From Neisseria polysaccharea ATCC 43768 (GTDB lineage Bacteria; Pseudomonadota; Gammaproteobacteria; Burkholderiales; Neisseriaceae), in assembly GCA_000176735.1 (NCBI GenBank), contig ADBE01000130.1, positions 1 through 38,284 on the forward strand: 38,284 nucleotides of DNA. Reading direction: 5' to 3'. This document shows positions 27,356 through 35,625 of the stretch, in pieces; the first letter of the stretch is position 1, and every line of letters starts with the position of its first letter. Position numbers and translations under genes: made by a program. The notes below the pieces were generated by a model. It saw only the letters and a list, made by a program, of their open reading frames with translations. It was not told the origin of the DNA and did no database searches.

Positions 27356-27913
27356 ATGGATGCTTTAAAATTATTGACGAACCGCCGATCTTCCAAAAAG
27401 CTGAAGCCCCCCGCCCCCGATGCGGCGGAGTTGGAACAAATATTGCAGGCGGCAACCCAAGTTCCCGATCACGGCAATATGCGCCCCTTCCGTTTTACCG
27501 TGATTCAAGGCGAGGTAGGATTGCAACGTTTTCGCGATGTGTTGAAGCAAACGGTTGCCGAATTGAATTTCGGCGACGATGCGATGAAAAAGGCGGGAAA
27601 AGTGGGCAATATGGCGCCGATGGTTATTGGTGTAACGTTTGCGCCAAACCGCGATGTGCCTAAGCCGAAACCGGAATGGGAGCAGATGCTGACGGCGGGT
27701 TGTGCGGCGTATGCGCTGCAACTGGCGGCAACGGCTCAGGGATTCGACAATGTCTGGATTACGGGGATGTGGGTCAACAGCCCCTTGTTGCGTGAGGCTT
27801 TCGGATGTGCGGATAAGGATAAAATCATCGGGCTGATGATGATCGGCACGCCGACAGAGGAAGCGCATAAGTCCAAAAATACCGATTTGGAAGCGTTTGT
27901 CAGCCATTGGTAA
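27356..27913 (+). CDS. Nitroreductase-family flavoprotein (YdjA-like)
   Basis: 185 residues, the short YdjA-like branch of the FMN-dependent nitroreductase fold. FMN-contact segments visible: LLTNRRSSKKL at the N-terminus, VPDHGNMRPFRFTVI, and the C-terminal IIGLMMIGTPTE. Such enzymes use NAD(P)H to reduce nitro or quinone compounds; the physiological substrate is unknown. Preceded by lptA, separated by a DUS hairpin, so it probably has its own promoter or is reached by read-through. Confidence 0.88.
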   Translation: MDALKLLTNRRSSKKLKPPAPDAAELEQILQAATQVPDHGNMRPFRFTVIQGEVGLQRFRDVLKQTVAELNFGDDAMKKAGKVGNMAPMVIGVTFAPNRDVPKPKPEWEQMLTAGCAAYALQLAATAQGFDNVWITGMWVNSPLLREAFGCADKDKIIGLMMIGTPTEEAHKSKNTDLEAFVSHW

Positions 27914-27922
27914 ACGGAATCT

Positions 27923-27967
27923 CAAACAAAATGCCGTCTGAAAGGCTTTCAGACGGCATTTTGTTTG
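27923..27967 (+). terminator. Extended DUS-pair terminator after the nitroreductase gene
   Basis: A 21-base perfect stem built around ATGCCGTCTGAA (27931-27942) and its complement (27948-27959), extended outward by CAAACAAA / TTTTGTTTG. One of the strongest hairpins in the window. Confidence 0.88.
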
Positions 27968-27990
27968 AAAATCAGTGCAAGCGCATAAGT

Positions 27991-28147
27991 TATAGCGGAT
28001 TAACTTTAAACCGGTACGGCGTTGCCCCGCCTTAGCTCAAAGAGAACGATTCTCTAAGGTGCTGAAGCACCAAGTGAATCGGTTCCGTACTATTTGTACT
28101 GTCTGCGGCTTCGCCGCCTTGTCCTGATTTAAAGTTAATCCACTATA
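27991..28147. repeat. Correia element (long form, about 157 bp)
   Basis: Bounded by TATAGCGGATTAACTTTAAA and its complement ending CCACTATA at 28147. It keeps the internal section (CTTAGCTCAAAGAGAACG to GGTGCTGAAGCACC) that carries the IHF site in full-length elements. Lies in the convergent gap between the nitroreductase and the nirV-like gene; the 28148-28304 stretch holds nothing further. Confidence 0.93.
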
Positions 28148-28304
28148 AAACATCGGCGGTATTTTGTCAGGTTCGCCGCAAGATAAATCTGTTTTCCGGT
28201 AAGCATCTGCCGGATTGTGCGACTGTGAGACAACCACCTAATTTCTCAGGAAAAAACAGCGGTACTTTTCAGTACCGCCAAAGCTGCTTTGGTAATTGAA
28301 GGGG

Positions 28305-29060
28305 TTATCGGCTTGCGCAGCGGAAGCCTAAGTTGTGCAGGACGTATTTGGATTGCAGGCTGGTACGGATGCCGTAGCGGAGGAAGGCGGCATAGTTGGA
28401 CGAGTCGCTCGACCCGATAGATGCGCCGCTGCAAAACATTTGCGCGTTGGCATTGCCGGAAGAAAGCAGGCTGCTGTTGAAATCTTCCGTCCATTCCCAA
28501 ATCAGACCGTGCATATCATAAACGCCCCAGTAGTTCGGGCGGCCTTTGCCGACATCGTGCAGGCCTTTCCGTCCGCCGTCGGCATACCAATCGAGAATAG
28601 TGCGGTTGTAGCCGGGTTCGTTTGAGCCGTTTTTCTGCGTGGCGGAAGCAAGTCCGGCAAATTCCCATTCGTCAATGGTCGGTAGGCGTTTGCCTTGTGC
28701 GGCGCAATAGGCGTTGGCGGCAAACCAGGAAACATTGGTAACAGGCTGTTTCAGTTCGCCCACTTTTGGTGCATAGCTGTGGCTGCCGTTTTTCATCCAA
28801 TGCTTCAGGTAAGCAGGCTCTGCCTGTTTGGAACTGACCCTGCCTTTTTGCCATTGGGGGTGGCTGTTGACAAATTCGGCAAACTCGGCATTGGTAACGG
28901 GATATTTATCCAGTTTGAACGGTTTGACTTTAATCAGGCCGGTGTCTTTTTTCAGATAAAGCGGGCGGTAGCTGCCGCCTTCGATTTGGGCCATTTCGGC
29001 AGCCGCCGCTTGGGTGCCGGCGAGTGCCGCGCCGAGGAAAAATAACCGGACATACTTCAT
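28305..29060 (-). CDS. NirV-like secreted formylglycine-generating-enzyme-fold protein
   Basis: 251 residues. Signal peptide (MKYVRLFFLGAALAGTQAAA), so periplasmic. The rest is the FGE-sulfatase / SUMF1 fold: IEGGSYRPLY near the mature N-terminus, FKLDKYPVTNAEFAEFVNSH, QPVTNVSWFAANAYCAAQGKRLPTIDEWEFA (in pieces), YDMHGLIWEWTEDF and the final LGFRCASR. Next to aniA on the same strand it matches NirV, a protein encoded beside nirK in several denitrifiers whose role is not settled. The link to nitrite reduction is inferred from position. It lies beyond the aniA terminator, so may have its own promoter. Confidence 0.75.
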   Translation of the reverse strand: MKYVRLFFLGAALAGTQAAAAEMAQIEGGSYRPLYLKKDTGLIKVKPFKLDKYPVTNAEFAEFVNSHPQWQKGRVSSKQAEPAYLKHWMKNGSHSYAPKVGELKQPVTNVSWFAANAYCAAQGKRLPTIDEWEFAGLASATQKNGSNEPGYNRTILDWYADGGRKGLHDVGKGRPNYWGVYDMHGLIWEWTEDFNSSLLSSGNANAQMFCSGASIGSSDSSNYAAFLRYGIRTSLQSKYVLHNLGFRCASR

Positions 29061-29170
29061 AAAGCCTCCTGACAGGCGGTTAACATTGATTTTTCAGACG
29101 GTATTTTAAACGAAAGCCGCGAATGCCGTCTGAAGAATCAAGTTCCCAAAGTAGAAAGGTTGATGATTAA

Positions 29171-29212
29171 AAAACCACTGCCGTGCGTAATAAAGTACGG
29201 CGGCAGTGGTTT
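29171..29212 (-). terminator. Intrinsic terminator of aniA
   Basis: AAACCACTGCCG and CGGCAGTGGTTT form a 12-base stem (29172-29183 with about 29201-29212) followed on the minus strand by T and A-rich sequence. A looser inverted uptake-word pair lies further on at about 29093-29134. Confidence 0.82.
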
Positions 29213-29237
29213 GTTCCGCTAATGACGGATATCCGAT

Positions 29238-30416
29238 TTAGTAAACGCTTTTTTCGGATGCGGAGGCTGCCGGGGCGGAAGCTGCGGGAGCGGAAGCGGC
29301 AGGGGCAGAAGCCGCGCCGTTGCCGGCGTAAGCGGTATCACTCAATTTTTGAGTCATAATTTCAGGGTTTTCCGCACCCTCTACTTTCAATTGGCCCAAC
29401 GCGCCTTTGTTGAATGCGCGGAAGATGGAGTGGTCGACCAAAGTGTAGCTGCCCGGGATGTCGACTTTGAATTCGACAATGGCGGAACCGCCGGCAGGAA
29501 CGATGGTGCTTTGTACGTTTTCGTTAATCAGTTTGCCGCCTTCAACATAAACTTTGTCGAAGATTTCGCCGATGACGTGGAAGGAAGACACCAGGTTCGG
29601 GCCGCCGTTACCGACGTACATACGCACGGTTTCGCCCGCTTTGGCTTTCAGCGCGTTATCGCCGGCGATAGAACCTACGTGGCCGTTGAATACGACGTAT
29701 TCAGGCTGTTCGGCGACGGCTTTGTCCATATCGAACGGTTGCAGGCCTTGCGCGCCTTTTTTGCCTTTGGTGTAGAAGTCGCCTTGGACGATGTAGAACT
29801 CTTTATCCACTTTCGGCAGGCCTTCTTTAGGCTCGACCAAAATCAGACCGTACATACCGTTGGCGATGTGCATACCGACCGGCGCGACGGCGCAGTGGTA
29901 GATGTACAGACCCGGTTGCAGGGCTTTGAAGCTGAATGTGGAAGTACGGCCCGGAGCGGTAAAGGTTGCGGCCGCGCCGCCGCCCTGGCCGGTAGCCGCG
30001 TGGAAGTCGACGTTATGGGGAACAGTAGAAGACGGGTTGTTGGAGAATTCGACTTCAACCGTATCGCCTTCGCGTACGCGGATCATACGGCCCGGAACGT
30101 CGCCGTCAAATGTCCAGTAGCGGTATTCCACGCCGTCGTCCATTTTCATGGTTTTTTCGACGGTTTCCATTTTTACGCGGACTTTGGCGGGGTAGTCGCG
30201 GTCGATTGCAGGAGGCACTTCGGGAGCGTGGGTGGTAACCGCATCGATAACGGGCAGCTCGCCGGACGGTGTTTCGGCGGCGGTTTGTGCGGCGGAGCTT
30301 GCAGCTTCGGCGGAAGCGGCAGGGGTTTCGGCAGGGGCTTGCGCGGCAGGTTCGCCGCCGCAGGCGGCTAAGGCGAATAAGGAAGCAATCATTGCGGCTA
30401 ATGCTTGGCGTTTCAT
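29238..30416 (-). CDS. aniA: AniA, outer-membrane copper nitrite reductase
   Basis: 392 residues, intact. Lipoprotein signal with lipobox (LAAC at Cys ~19), a short Ala/Pro-rich linker, then two cupredoxin domains. Copper ligands visible: HNVDFHA near residue 133, [18 protein letters not shown] near 170 (type 1 Cys/His/Met) and a second-domain SSFHVIGE. The C-terminal tail is (AASAP)-type repeats, three tandem units, the region reported to be O-glycosylated. Reduces nitrite to NO for anaerobic respiration on the outer membrane. AniA is often disrupted in meningococci; here it is full length. Controlled from a promoter with an FNR site. Confidence 0.96.
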   Translation of the reverse strand: MKRQALAAMIASLFALAACGGEPAAQAPAETPAASAEAASSAAQTAAETPSGELPVIDAVTTHAPEVPPAIDRDYPAKVRVKMETVEKTMKMDDGVEYRYWTFDGDVPGRMIRVREGDTVEVEFSNNPSSTVPHNVDFHAATGQGGGAAATFTAPGRTSTFSFKALQPGLYIYHCAVAPVGMHIANGMYGLILVEPKEGLPKVDKEFYIVQGDFYTKGKKGAQGLQPFDMDKAVAEQPEYVVFNGHVGSIAGDNALKAKAGETVRMYVGNGGPNLVSSFHVIGEIFDKVYVEGGKLINENVQSTIVPAGGSAIVEFKVDIPGSYTLVDHSIFRAFNKGALGQLKVEGAENPEIMTQKLSDTAYAGNGAASAPAASAPAASAPAASASEKSVY

Positions 30417-30467
30417 AATGTTTTCCTTTTGTAAGAAAAGTAGGGAGATTGGTTAAGAACTGGTGTG

Positions 30468-30473
30468 ATTATG
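30468..30473 (-). promoter_or_regulatory. -10 element of aniA
   Basis: CATAAT on the minus strand. It places the start near 30461 and the FNR site at about -41.5, the class II activator position. Confidence 0.65.
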
Positions 30474-30495
30474 CGGTTGCTTACCTATGTATATT

Positions 30496-30509
30496 TTGAT
30501 TTAGGTCAA
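30496..30509 (-). promoter_or_regulatory. FNR-binding site of aniA
   Basis: TTGACCTAAATCAA on the minus strand, one mismatch from TTGAT-N4-ATCAA, centred 41.5 bases from the predicted start. Matches the known oxygen-sensing activation of aniA by FNR. A TACCTAT heptamer at 30482-30488 could belong to the NarP site also known at this promoter. Confidence 0.85.
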
Positions 30510-30639
30510 GTAATTCAATAAATATGAACTTAAAATGATACTTCTAATACTTTATAACTACTAAAAATTACAATAAATAAGCTGATTTGCTTAAGGGCTT
30601 CGGCAAATCAGGCAAAGGCAGGGTAGTTGCCGACTAAAG

Positions 30640-30658
30640 AATAATGATAGTCATTATC
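30640..30658. promoter_or_regulatory. Fur box in the aniA-norB intergenic region
   Basis: AATAATGATAGTCATTATC matches the 19-base Fur consensus GATAATGATAATCATTATC at all but two positions. It lies about 85 bases upstream of the norB promoter. Fur-dependent (iron-dependent) activation of norB has been reported in Neisseria, partly by displacing another repressor. Confidence 0.82.
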
Positions 30659-30723
30659 ATGTATGTATTTGTTTTATATGTGAGTTTGTTTGAACAAATG
30701 TTTATTTGTGCGGTAAACCGTGC

Positions 30724-30729
30724 TACAAT
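30724..30729 (+). promoter_or_regulatory. -10 element of norB
   Basis: TACAAT, with a weak TTTATT at the -35 position (30701-30706), 17-base spacing. Leader of about 55 nt before norB. Confidence 0.55.
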
Positions 30730-30736
30730 CTTTAAC

Positions 30737-30753
30737 ATTCATATTCTGTGAAT
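30737..30753 (+). promoter_or_regulatory. Candidate NsrR operator of norB
   Basis: ATTCA-N7-TGAAT is an inverted repeat lying just downstream of the -10, where a repressor would block initiation. norB is known to be repressed by the NO sensor NsrR; assigning this repeat to it is inference. Confidence 0.45.
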
Positions 30754-30790
30754 TTTTAAACAACCACTTTTACCAAAAGGAGCTCTAAAA

Positions 30791-33046
30791 ATGGGACAGT
30801 ACAAGAAGCTATGGTACTTGCTGTTTGCCGTTCTGGCGGTATGCTTTACCATTCTTGGCTATATGGGCAGCGAGGTTTATAAAAAAGCCCCGCCTTACCC
30901 TGAACAGGTCGTTTCTGCATCAGGCAAGGTTCTGATGACGAAAGACGATATTTTGGCAGGTCAGTCTGCATGGCAAAGTACCGGCGGTATGGAGGTCGGT
31001 TCGATTCTGGGTCATGGTGCATATCAGGCTCCGGACTGGACTGCGGACTGGCTGCATCGTGAGTTGGTTGCATGGTTGGATTTGACTGCGCAACAGACTT
31101 ACGGCAAAAAATTCGATGAAGTTTCCCCTGAGGAACAAGCTGTCTTGAAAACACGCCTGGCTGACGAATACCGTAATCAAAGCCGTGTGAAAGAAGATGG
31201 TTCCGTTGTCATCAGCGATACGCGTGTAAAAGCTATCGAAAGCATCCTGCCTTACTACCACGGTGTTTATGGCGACGATCCTAAGCTGCAAACCACTCGT
31301 GAACACTTTGCAATGAAAAACAATACATTGCCAAGTCAAGAGGCACGTGAGAAACTGTTCAACTTCTTCTTCTGGACTTCATGGTCTGCTTCGACCAACC
31401 GTCCTAACGAAACCTTTACCTATACCAACAACTGGCCGCACGAGCCCTTGATCAACAATGTGCCGACCACTGAAAACTATATGTGGTCATTCACCAGCGT
31501 TGTTCTTCTGTTGATGGGCATCGGTTTGTTGATGTGGGGTTATTCTTTCCTGACCAAACACGAAGAAGTGGAAGTTCCGGCTGAAGATCCTATTTCTAAG
31601 GTTCAGTTGACTCCTTCGCAAAAAGCATTGGGCAAATATGTATTCCTGACAGTTGCCCTGTTTGTGGTACAAGTATTGTTGGGTGGTCTGACTGCGCACT
31701 ATACCGTCGAAGGTCAAGGTTTCTACGGCATTGACGAAGCACTGGGCTTCGAAATGTCGGATTGGTTCCCTTATGCCTTGACCCGTACTTGGCACCTTCA
31801 ATCTGCCATCTTCTGGATTGCAACCGGTTTCCTGACAGCAGGTCTGTTCTTGGCTCCGATTGTGAACGGCGGTAAAGATCCCAAGTTTCAACGTGCCGGT
31901 GTGAACTTCCTGTACATCGCCCTGTTCATCGTAGTCGGCGGTTCTTACGCAGGTAACTTCTTTGCGTTGACGCACATCCTTCCCCCCGAATTTAATTTCT
32001 GGTTCGGACACCAAGGTTACGAATACCTCGATTTGGGCCGCTTCTGGCAACTTCTGTTGATGGTCGGTCTGTTGTTGTGGCTGTTCCTGATGTTGCGTTG
32101 CACTATCTCTGCCTTTAAAGAAAAAGGCGTGGATAAAAACCTGCTGGCGATCTTTGTTGCTTCCATGGTTGGTGTTGGTGTGTTCTACGCACCGGGCCTG
32201 TTCTATGGCGAAAAATCTCCGATTGCCGTAATGGAATACTGGCGCTGGTGGGTGGTTCACCTGTGGGTGGAAGGTTTCTTCGAAGTGTTCGCTACCGCTG
32301 CCTTCGCATTTATCTTCTACAACATGGGCTTTGTCCGCCGTAGTACCGCTACTGCTTCTACCCTGGCTGCAGGTGCTATCTTCATGCTGGGCGGTATCCC
32401 GGGTACGTTGCACCACTTGTATTTCTCCGGCTCTACTTCTGCTTCTATGGCAATCGGTGCCTGCTTCTCCGCTTTGGAGGTAGTACCGCTGGTATTGCTG
32501 GGCCGTGAAGCATACGAACACTGGTCTTACCAACACTTGTCCGATTGGGCGAAACGTTTGCGTTGGCCGCTGATGTGCTTCGTTGCAGTCGCCTTCTGGA
32601 ACATGATTGGTGCCGGTGTATTCGGTTTCCTGATTAACCCGCCGATTTCCCTGTTCTATATCCAAGGTTTGAATACTTCTGCTGTTCATGCGCACGCTGC
32701 CTTGTTCGGTGTGTACGGTTTCTTAGCTCTGGGCTTCGTATTGCTGGTTGCCCGTTATTTGAAACCGAACGTGCAGTTTGACGACAAGCTGATGACTTGG
32801 GGCTTCTGGTTGCTCAATGGCGGTTTGGTCGGCATGATTGTTATCAGCCTGCTGCCTGTCGGTGCTATTCAAGCATATGCCTCTATTACTCACGGTTTGT
32901 GGTATGCACGTAGTGAAGAATTCCTGCAAATGGAAATCCTCGATACCTTGCGTTGGGTACGTACGGCAGCTGACTTGATCTTCATTGGCGGTGCAGTATG
33001 CGTTGCTATTCAAGCTACTAAAATTGTATTCAGCCGAGACAAATAA
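30791..33046 (+). CDS. norB: NorB, quinol-dependent nitric oxide reductase
   Basis: 751 residues, the long single-subunit qNor form with a fused N-terminal extension: one helix, a periplasmic domain (to ~220), then 12 helices of the haem-copper oxidase type. Histidine ligands are seen in TRTWHLQSAIFWIATG, WWVVHLWVEGFFEVFATAAF and LHHLYFSGSTSAS, and AVHAHAALFGVYGFLALGF. Reduces NO from AniA to N2O, using quinol in the inner membrane. AAAGGAGC (30777-30784) supports the start. Divergent from aniA with a 374-base regulatory region. Protects against NO as well as supporting growth without oxygen. Confidence 0.97.
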   Translation: MGQYKKLWYLLFAVLAVCFTILGYMGSEVYKKAPPYPEQVVSASGKVLMTKDDILAGQSAWQSTGGMEVGSILGHGAYQAPDWTADWLHRELVAWLDLTAQQTYGKKFDEVSPEEQAVLKTRLADEYRNQSRVKEDGSVVISDTRVKAIESILPYYHGVYGDDPKLQTTREHFAMKNNTLPSQEAREKLFNFFFWTSWSASTNRPNETFTYTNNWPHEPLINNVPTTENYMWSFTSVVLLLMGIGLLMWGYSFLTKHEEVEVPAEDPISKVQLTPSQKALGKYVFLTVALFVVQVLLGGLTAHYTVEGQGFYGIDEALGFEMSDWFPYALTRTWHLQSAIFWIATGFLTAGLFLAPIVNGGKDPKFQRAGVNFLYIALFIVVGGSYAGNFFALTHILPPEFNFWFGHQGYEYLDLGRFWQLLLMVGLLLWLFLMLRCTISAFKEKGVDKNLLAIFVASMVGVGVFYAPGLFYGEKSPIAVMEYWRWWVVHLWVEGFFEVFATAAFAFIFYNMGFVRRSTATASTLAAGAIFMLGGIPGTLHHLYFSGSTSASMAIGACFSALEVVPLVLLGREAYEHWSYQHLSDWAKRLRWPLMCFVAVAFWNMIGAGVFGFLINPPISLFYIQGLNTSAVHAHAALFGVYGFLALGFVLLVARYLKPNVQFDDKLMTWGFWLLNGGLVGMIVISLLPVGAIQAYASITHGLWYARSEEFLQMEILDTLRWVRTAADLIFIGGAVCVAIQATKIVFSRDK

Positions 33047-33065
33047 GTTTTAGCCTGAAAATTGA

Positions 33066-33097
33066 AACCGCACCTGTCATCAGGTGCAGTTTTTTTA
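33066..33097 (+). terminator. Intrinsic terminator of norB
   Basis: GCACCTG-TCAT-CAGGTGC followed by AGT7, 24 bases past the norB stop. Confidence 0.9.
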
Positions 33098-33104
33098 CAG
33101 GAAA

Positions 33105-33131
33105 ATGCCGTCTGAAGGCTTCAGACGGCAT
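33105..33131. terminator. DUS-pair terminator between convergent norB and ldcA
   Basis: ATGCCGTCTGAA (33105-33116) and TTCAGACGGCAT (33120-33131) with a three-base loop. Confidence 0.82.
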
Positions 33132-33147
33132 TTGTCCGTTTGCGGGT

Positions 33148-34335
33148 TTATTCCGAAATATCGGCAACACCGCTTTCGGGGAAGATAGGCAAATCCGGCG
33201 GTGGGAGCAGGGTATCCAAAGTCAGGGCGGACGCATCGAGTGTGGGGTAGCCTGCAAACGCGACCGAATAACCGCCATCGCTTCTGCTGCGGACTTTAGC
33301 GTGCGCACCCAGCGGGAAAGTAATTTTGTCGGCAATGTGTCCGAATGGGAAACCTGTCAGCACAGGAATTTTTGCCGTACGCGAAATATGGTTGACCACG
33401 GTAGAAAAATCATAAGACGAATCGTATACATCGCGGATATTGCCCATACGGAAATTGCCGAAAATAATGGCGCGCTGTTTCTTCAAAATACCCGAAAGAT
33501 ACAGCGTATTGAGCATACGTTCGATGCGGTAGGGCTGTTCGCCGACATCTTCGAGAAACAAAATGCCGCCGTCGATGTCGGGCATATAAGGCGTACCGGC
33601 GAGTGAGGCGAGGACGCTTAAGTTGCCGCCCCACAACGTGCCTTCGGTTTCGATATCGGCGCGTTGGATATAAGGAATATCAACAGTCAGACTGCGTTGG
33701 GTTACCCCCTTGATAAAGGCATCCATTGTAAACGCACCGGGGGCAGGTTTGCCAAAATCGCTATAAGCCATCGGACCGGCAAAACTCATCATATTGCCTT
33801 TTGCCAACAATGCCAGTTGGACGGCGCACACATCGCTGAATCCGAAAAACAGCGTGCCGTGTTCGCGCATTCTTGCGCCGAGTGAGGCAAAATCAATATG
33901 CGGCAGAATGCGTGCCGCACCATAACCACCGCGCAACCCCATCAGGACTTTCGGCATGGCAACGCGACCGGAAGCGACCTCTTGGAAATCGGCGGCACGT
34001 TGTGCGTCCGTACCGGCAAACCGTTGGAAGCGGCGGCTGCCCGCCTGTTGGTTGGTTACGGTAAAACCGGCATTGTAAAGGCGGGTCAATGCAGTATTGA
34101 CGCGGTTGATGTCTTCGGCAAAGCCTGAGGAGGCGACAATACGCAGAAGATTGTCGGCAGAGTTGGAATGGCGTGGTGGTTTGGGGTACACGGTTCGGGC
34201 TTTCGCAACAGGGTAAGAGAGCGCGGATGGGGCATTGTTTGAAGCAGGCGCAGTACCGCAAGCCTGGAGCAGTCCCGCGCCTGCGGCGGCGGTGCAGGTT
34301 TTCAGAAAACGGCGGCGGGAGGTCGGTTCGGTCAT
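33148..34335 (-). CDS. ldcA: LdcA, periplasmic L,D-carboxypeptidase (peptidase S66)
   Basis: 395 residues. The N-terminus combines a twin-arginine motif (SRRRFLK) with a lipobox (LLQAC), so a Tat-exported lipoprotein is likely. The S66 fold starts after about residue 60; nucleophile Ser in FGFSDVCAV (near 166), the Glu in ILFLEDVGE and the His in FPFGHIADK form the Ser-Glu-His triad. Trims tetrapeptide stems to tripeptides in peptidoglycan. The gonococcal enzyme is known to release fragments that stimulate host NOD1. Located beside hit on the same strand. Confidence 0.9.
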   Translation of the reverse strand: MTEPTSRRRFLKTCTAAAGAGLLQACGTAPASNNAPSALSYPVAKARTVYPKPPRHSNSADNLLRIVASSGFAEDINRVNTALTRLYNAGFTVTNQQAGSRRFQRFAGTDAQRAADFQEVASGRVAMPKVLMGLRGGYGAARILPHIDFASLGARMREHGTLFFGFSDVCAVQLALLAKGNMMSFAGPMAYSDFGKPAPGAFTMDAFIKGVTQRSLTVDIPYIQRADIETEGTLWGGNLSVLASLAGTPYMPDIDGGILFLEDVGEQPYRIERMLNTLYLSGILKKQRAIIFGNFRMGNIRDVYDSSYDFSTVVNHISRTAKIPVLTGFPFGHIADKITFPLGAHAKVRSRSDGGYSVAFAGYPTLDASALTLDTLLPPPDLPIFPESGVADISE

Positions 34336-34374
34336 AATTTCCCTTTCATACGGTTTCAGACGGCATTGGCGGGC

Positions 34375-34779
34375 TTAAAGCAGCTTTTTAAGCTGTTCCG
34401 TCCAATCTTGCGGCAGGGTCATACCGTGTTTCCGGACGGGGTTTGCCCAAATCGGCGCAGGGAAAGACGCATCGTTTTCAAAGCGGGCGATAATATGCCA
34501 GTGCAGGTGCGGCACGACATTGCCCAAGCTGGCGAGGTTGATTTTTGCTGGCTGGAACACTTGGCGCATAGCGGCTTCGACTTTGTACACCATTTCCATC
34601 AATTCGCCGCGTTCGGCTGCCGAGAGGTCGGTCATTTCGGCAATATGCTTACGCCAAATGACGCGGCAGAATGCAGGCGAACCGCTGTCGTTATGGACGG
34701 CGATGACGCGCAGCTTAGGGGTTTGCAGCAAAATATCTTCATCTTGTGCCGTGCAGATGGGGCAGGGTTGGGCGGTCAT
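34375..34779 (-). CDS. HIT-family protein
   Basis: 134 residues. The histidine triad lies in LGNVVPHLHWHIIARFEND, a H-x-H-x-H variant typical of the bacterial HIT branch with CxxC near the start (CPICTAQDE), which may bind zinc. HIT proteins hydrolyse nucleotide phosphoramidates or dinucleoside polyphosphates; the substrate is unknown here. Its stop lies 40 bases before the ldcA start, so the two may be co-transcribed. Confidence 0.87.
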   Translation of the reverse strand: MTAQPCPICTAQDEDILLQTPKLRVIAVHNDSGSPAFCRVIWRKHIAEMTDLSAAERGELMEMVYKVEAAMRQVFQPAKINLASLGNVVPHLHWHIIARFENDASFPAPIWANPVRKHGMTLPQDWTEQLKKLL

Positions 34780-34827
34780 TTTTCCTTATTCCTGAAAGTG
34801 TTTAAAAAACGGTAGGGCAATTTCTGA

Positions 34828-34983
34828 TATAGTGGATTAACAAAAATCAGGACAAGGCGACGAAGCCGCAGACAGTACAAATAGTACGGAACCGATTCAC
34901 TTGGTGCTTCAGCACCTTAGAGAATCGTTCTCTTTGAGCTAAGGCGAGGCAACGCAGTACTGGTTTAAAGTTAATCCACTATA
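34828..34983. repeat. Correia element (long form, about 156 bp)
   Basis: Bounded by TATAGTGGATTAAC and the complement GTTAATCCACTATA; contains the internal section. Reverse orientation relative to the copy at 27991, to which it is nearly identical inside. Confidence 0.93.
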
Positions 34984-35055
34984 GTTTAATTTGTCTGTCC
35001 GCATTGCCGCTAATTGTACCACTTCATCGTGTTTCCTTTTCGGTTGAAACCCCGC

Positions 35056-35164
35056 CACTCGGACATCTGTCCTTCGGGGCGGCAGGAACAGACTTTATTT
35101 GGGAGGGGGTGTAACCCCTTCCAAATCAGGACGACACATAGGGCGGTGCTTTATGTGTCGTCCT
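35056..35164. other. Structured non-coding stretch of unknown nature
   Basis: Three nested or serial hairpins: GGACATCTGTCC (palindrome near 35060), a stem GGAGGGG / CCCCTTCC (about 35102-35122), and a 13-base perfect stem AGGACGACACATA / TATGTGTCGTCCT (35128-35140 with 35152-35164). No protein-coding frame, no poly-T after the last stem. It could be a small RNA or a relic of a mobile element. Confidence 0.4.
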
Positions 35165-35270
35165 GTGTGTTGAAATATATCGGACGCGTTTGAACAGTGA
35201 TGCGGCAAACCGTTTTACCGGCAGGCAAGAGATGCCGTCTGAAACTCCGTCATTCCTGCAACTTTTCGTC

Positions 35271-35555
35271 ATTCCCGCGAAAGCGGGAATCTAGAACTTT
35301 TAAATTTTCAGACGGCTTTTGAATATTGCCGTTGCTCGACGGTCTGGATTCCCGCCTGCGCGGGAATGACGGCGGGAGAACAATGCCGTCTGAAGCTCGA
35401 CAAAGCCCCCAATGCCGTCTGAAACCTCGTCATTCCTCTGCTGTCCGCAACTTTTCGTTATTCCCGTGAAAACGGGAATCTAGAACCTCAAACTTTCAGA
35501 TAATCTTTGAATATTGCCGTTGCTCGACGGTCTGGATTCCCGCCTGCGCGGGAAT
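35271..35555. repeat. Duplicated dRS3/RS block (Neisseria intergenic mosaic element)
   Basis: Four dRS3 palindromes at 35271-35290, 35348-35367, 35460-35479 and 35536-35555. The ~100-base block between the first two, including GAATATTGCCGTTGCTCGAC, is repeated almost exactly between the last two. Uptake words lie between the copies (35383, 35412). No gene is present between 34780 and 35625. Confidence 0.87.
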
Positions 35556-35625
35556 GACGGGGCGGGCGGATGCCGTTTGAATTCCATTGGCGGTTTCAGA
35601 CGGCATTTTCTTGTCGGAGCAGCAA

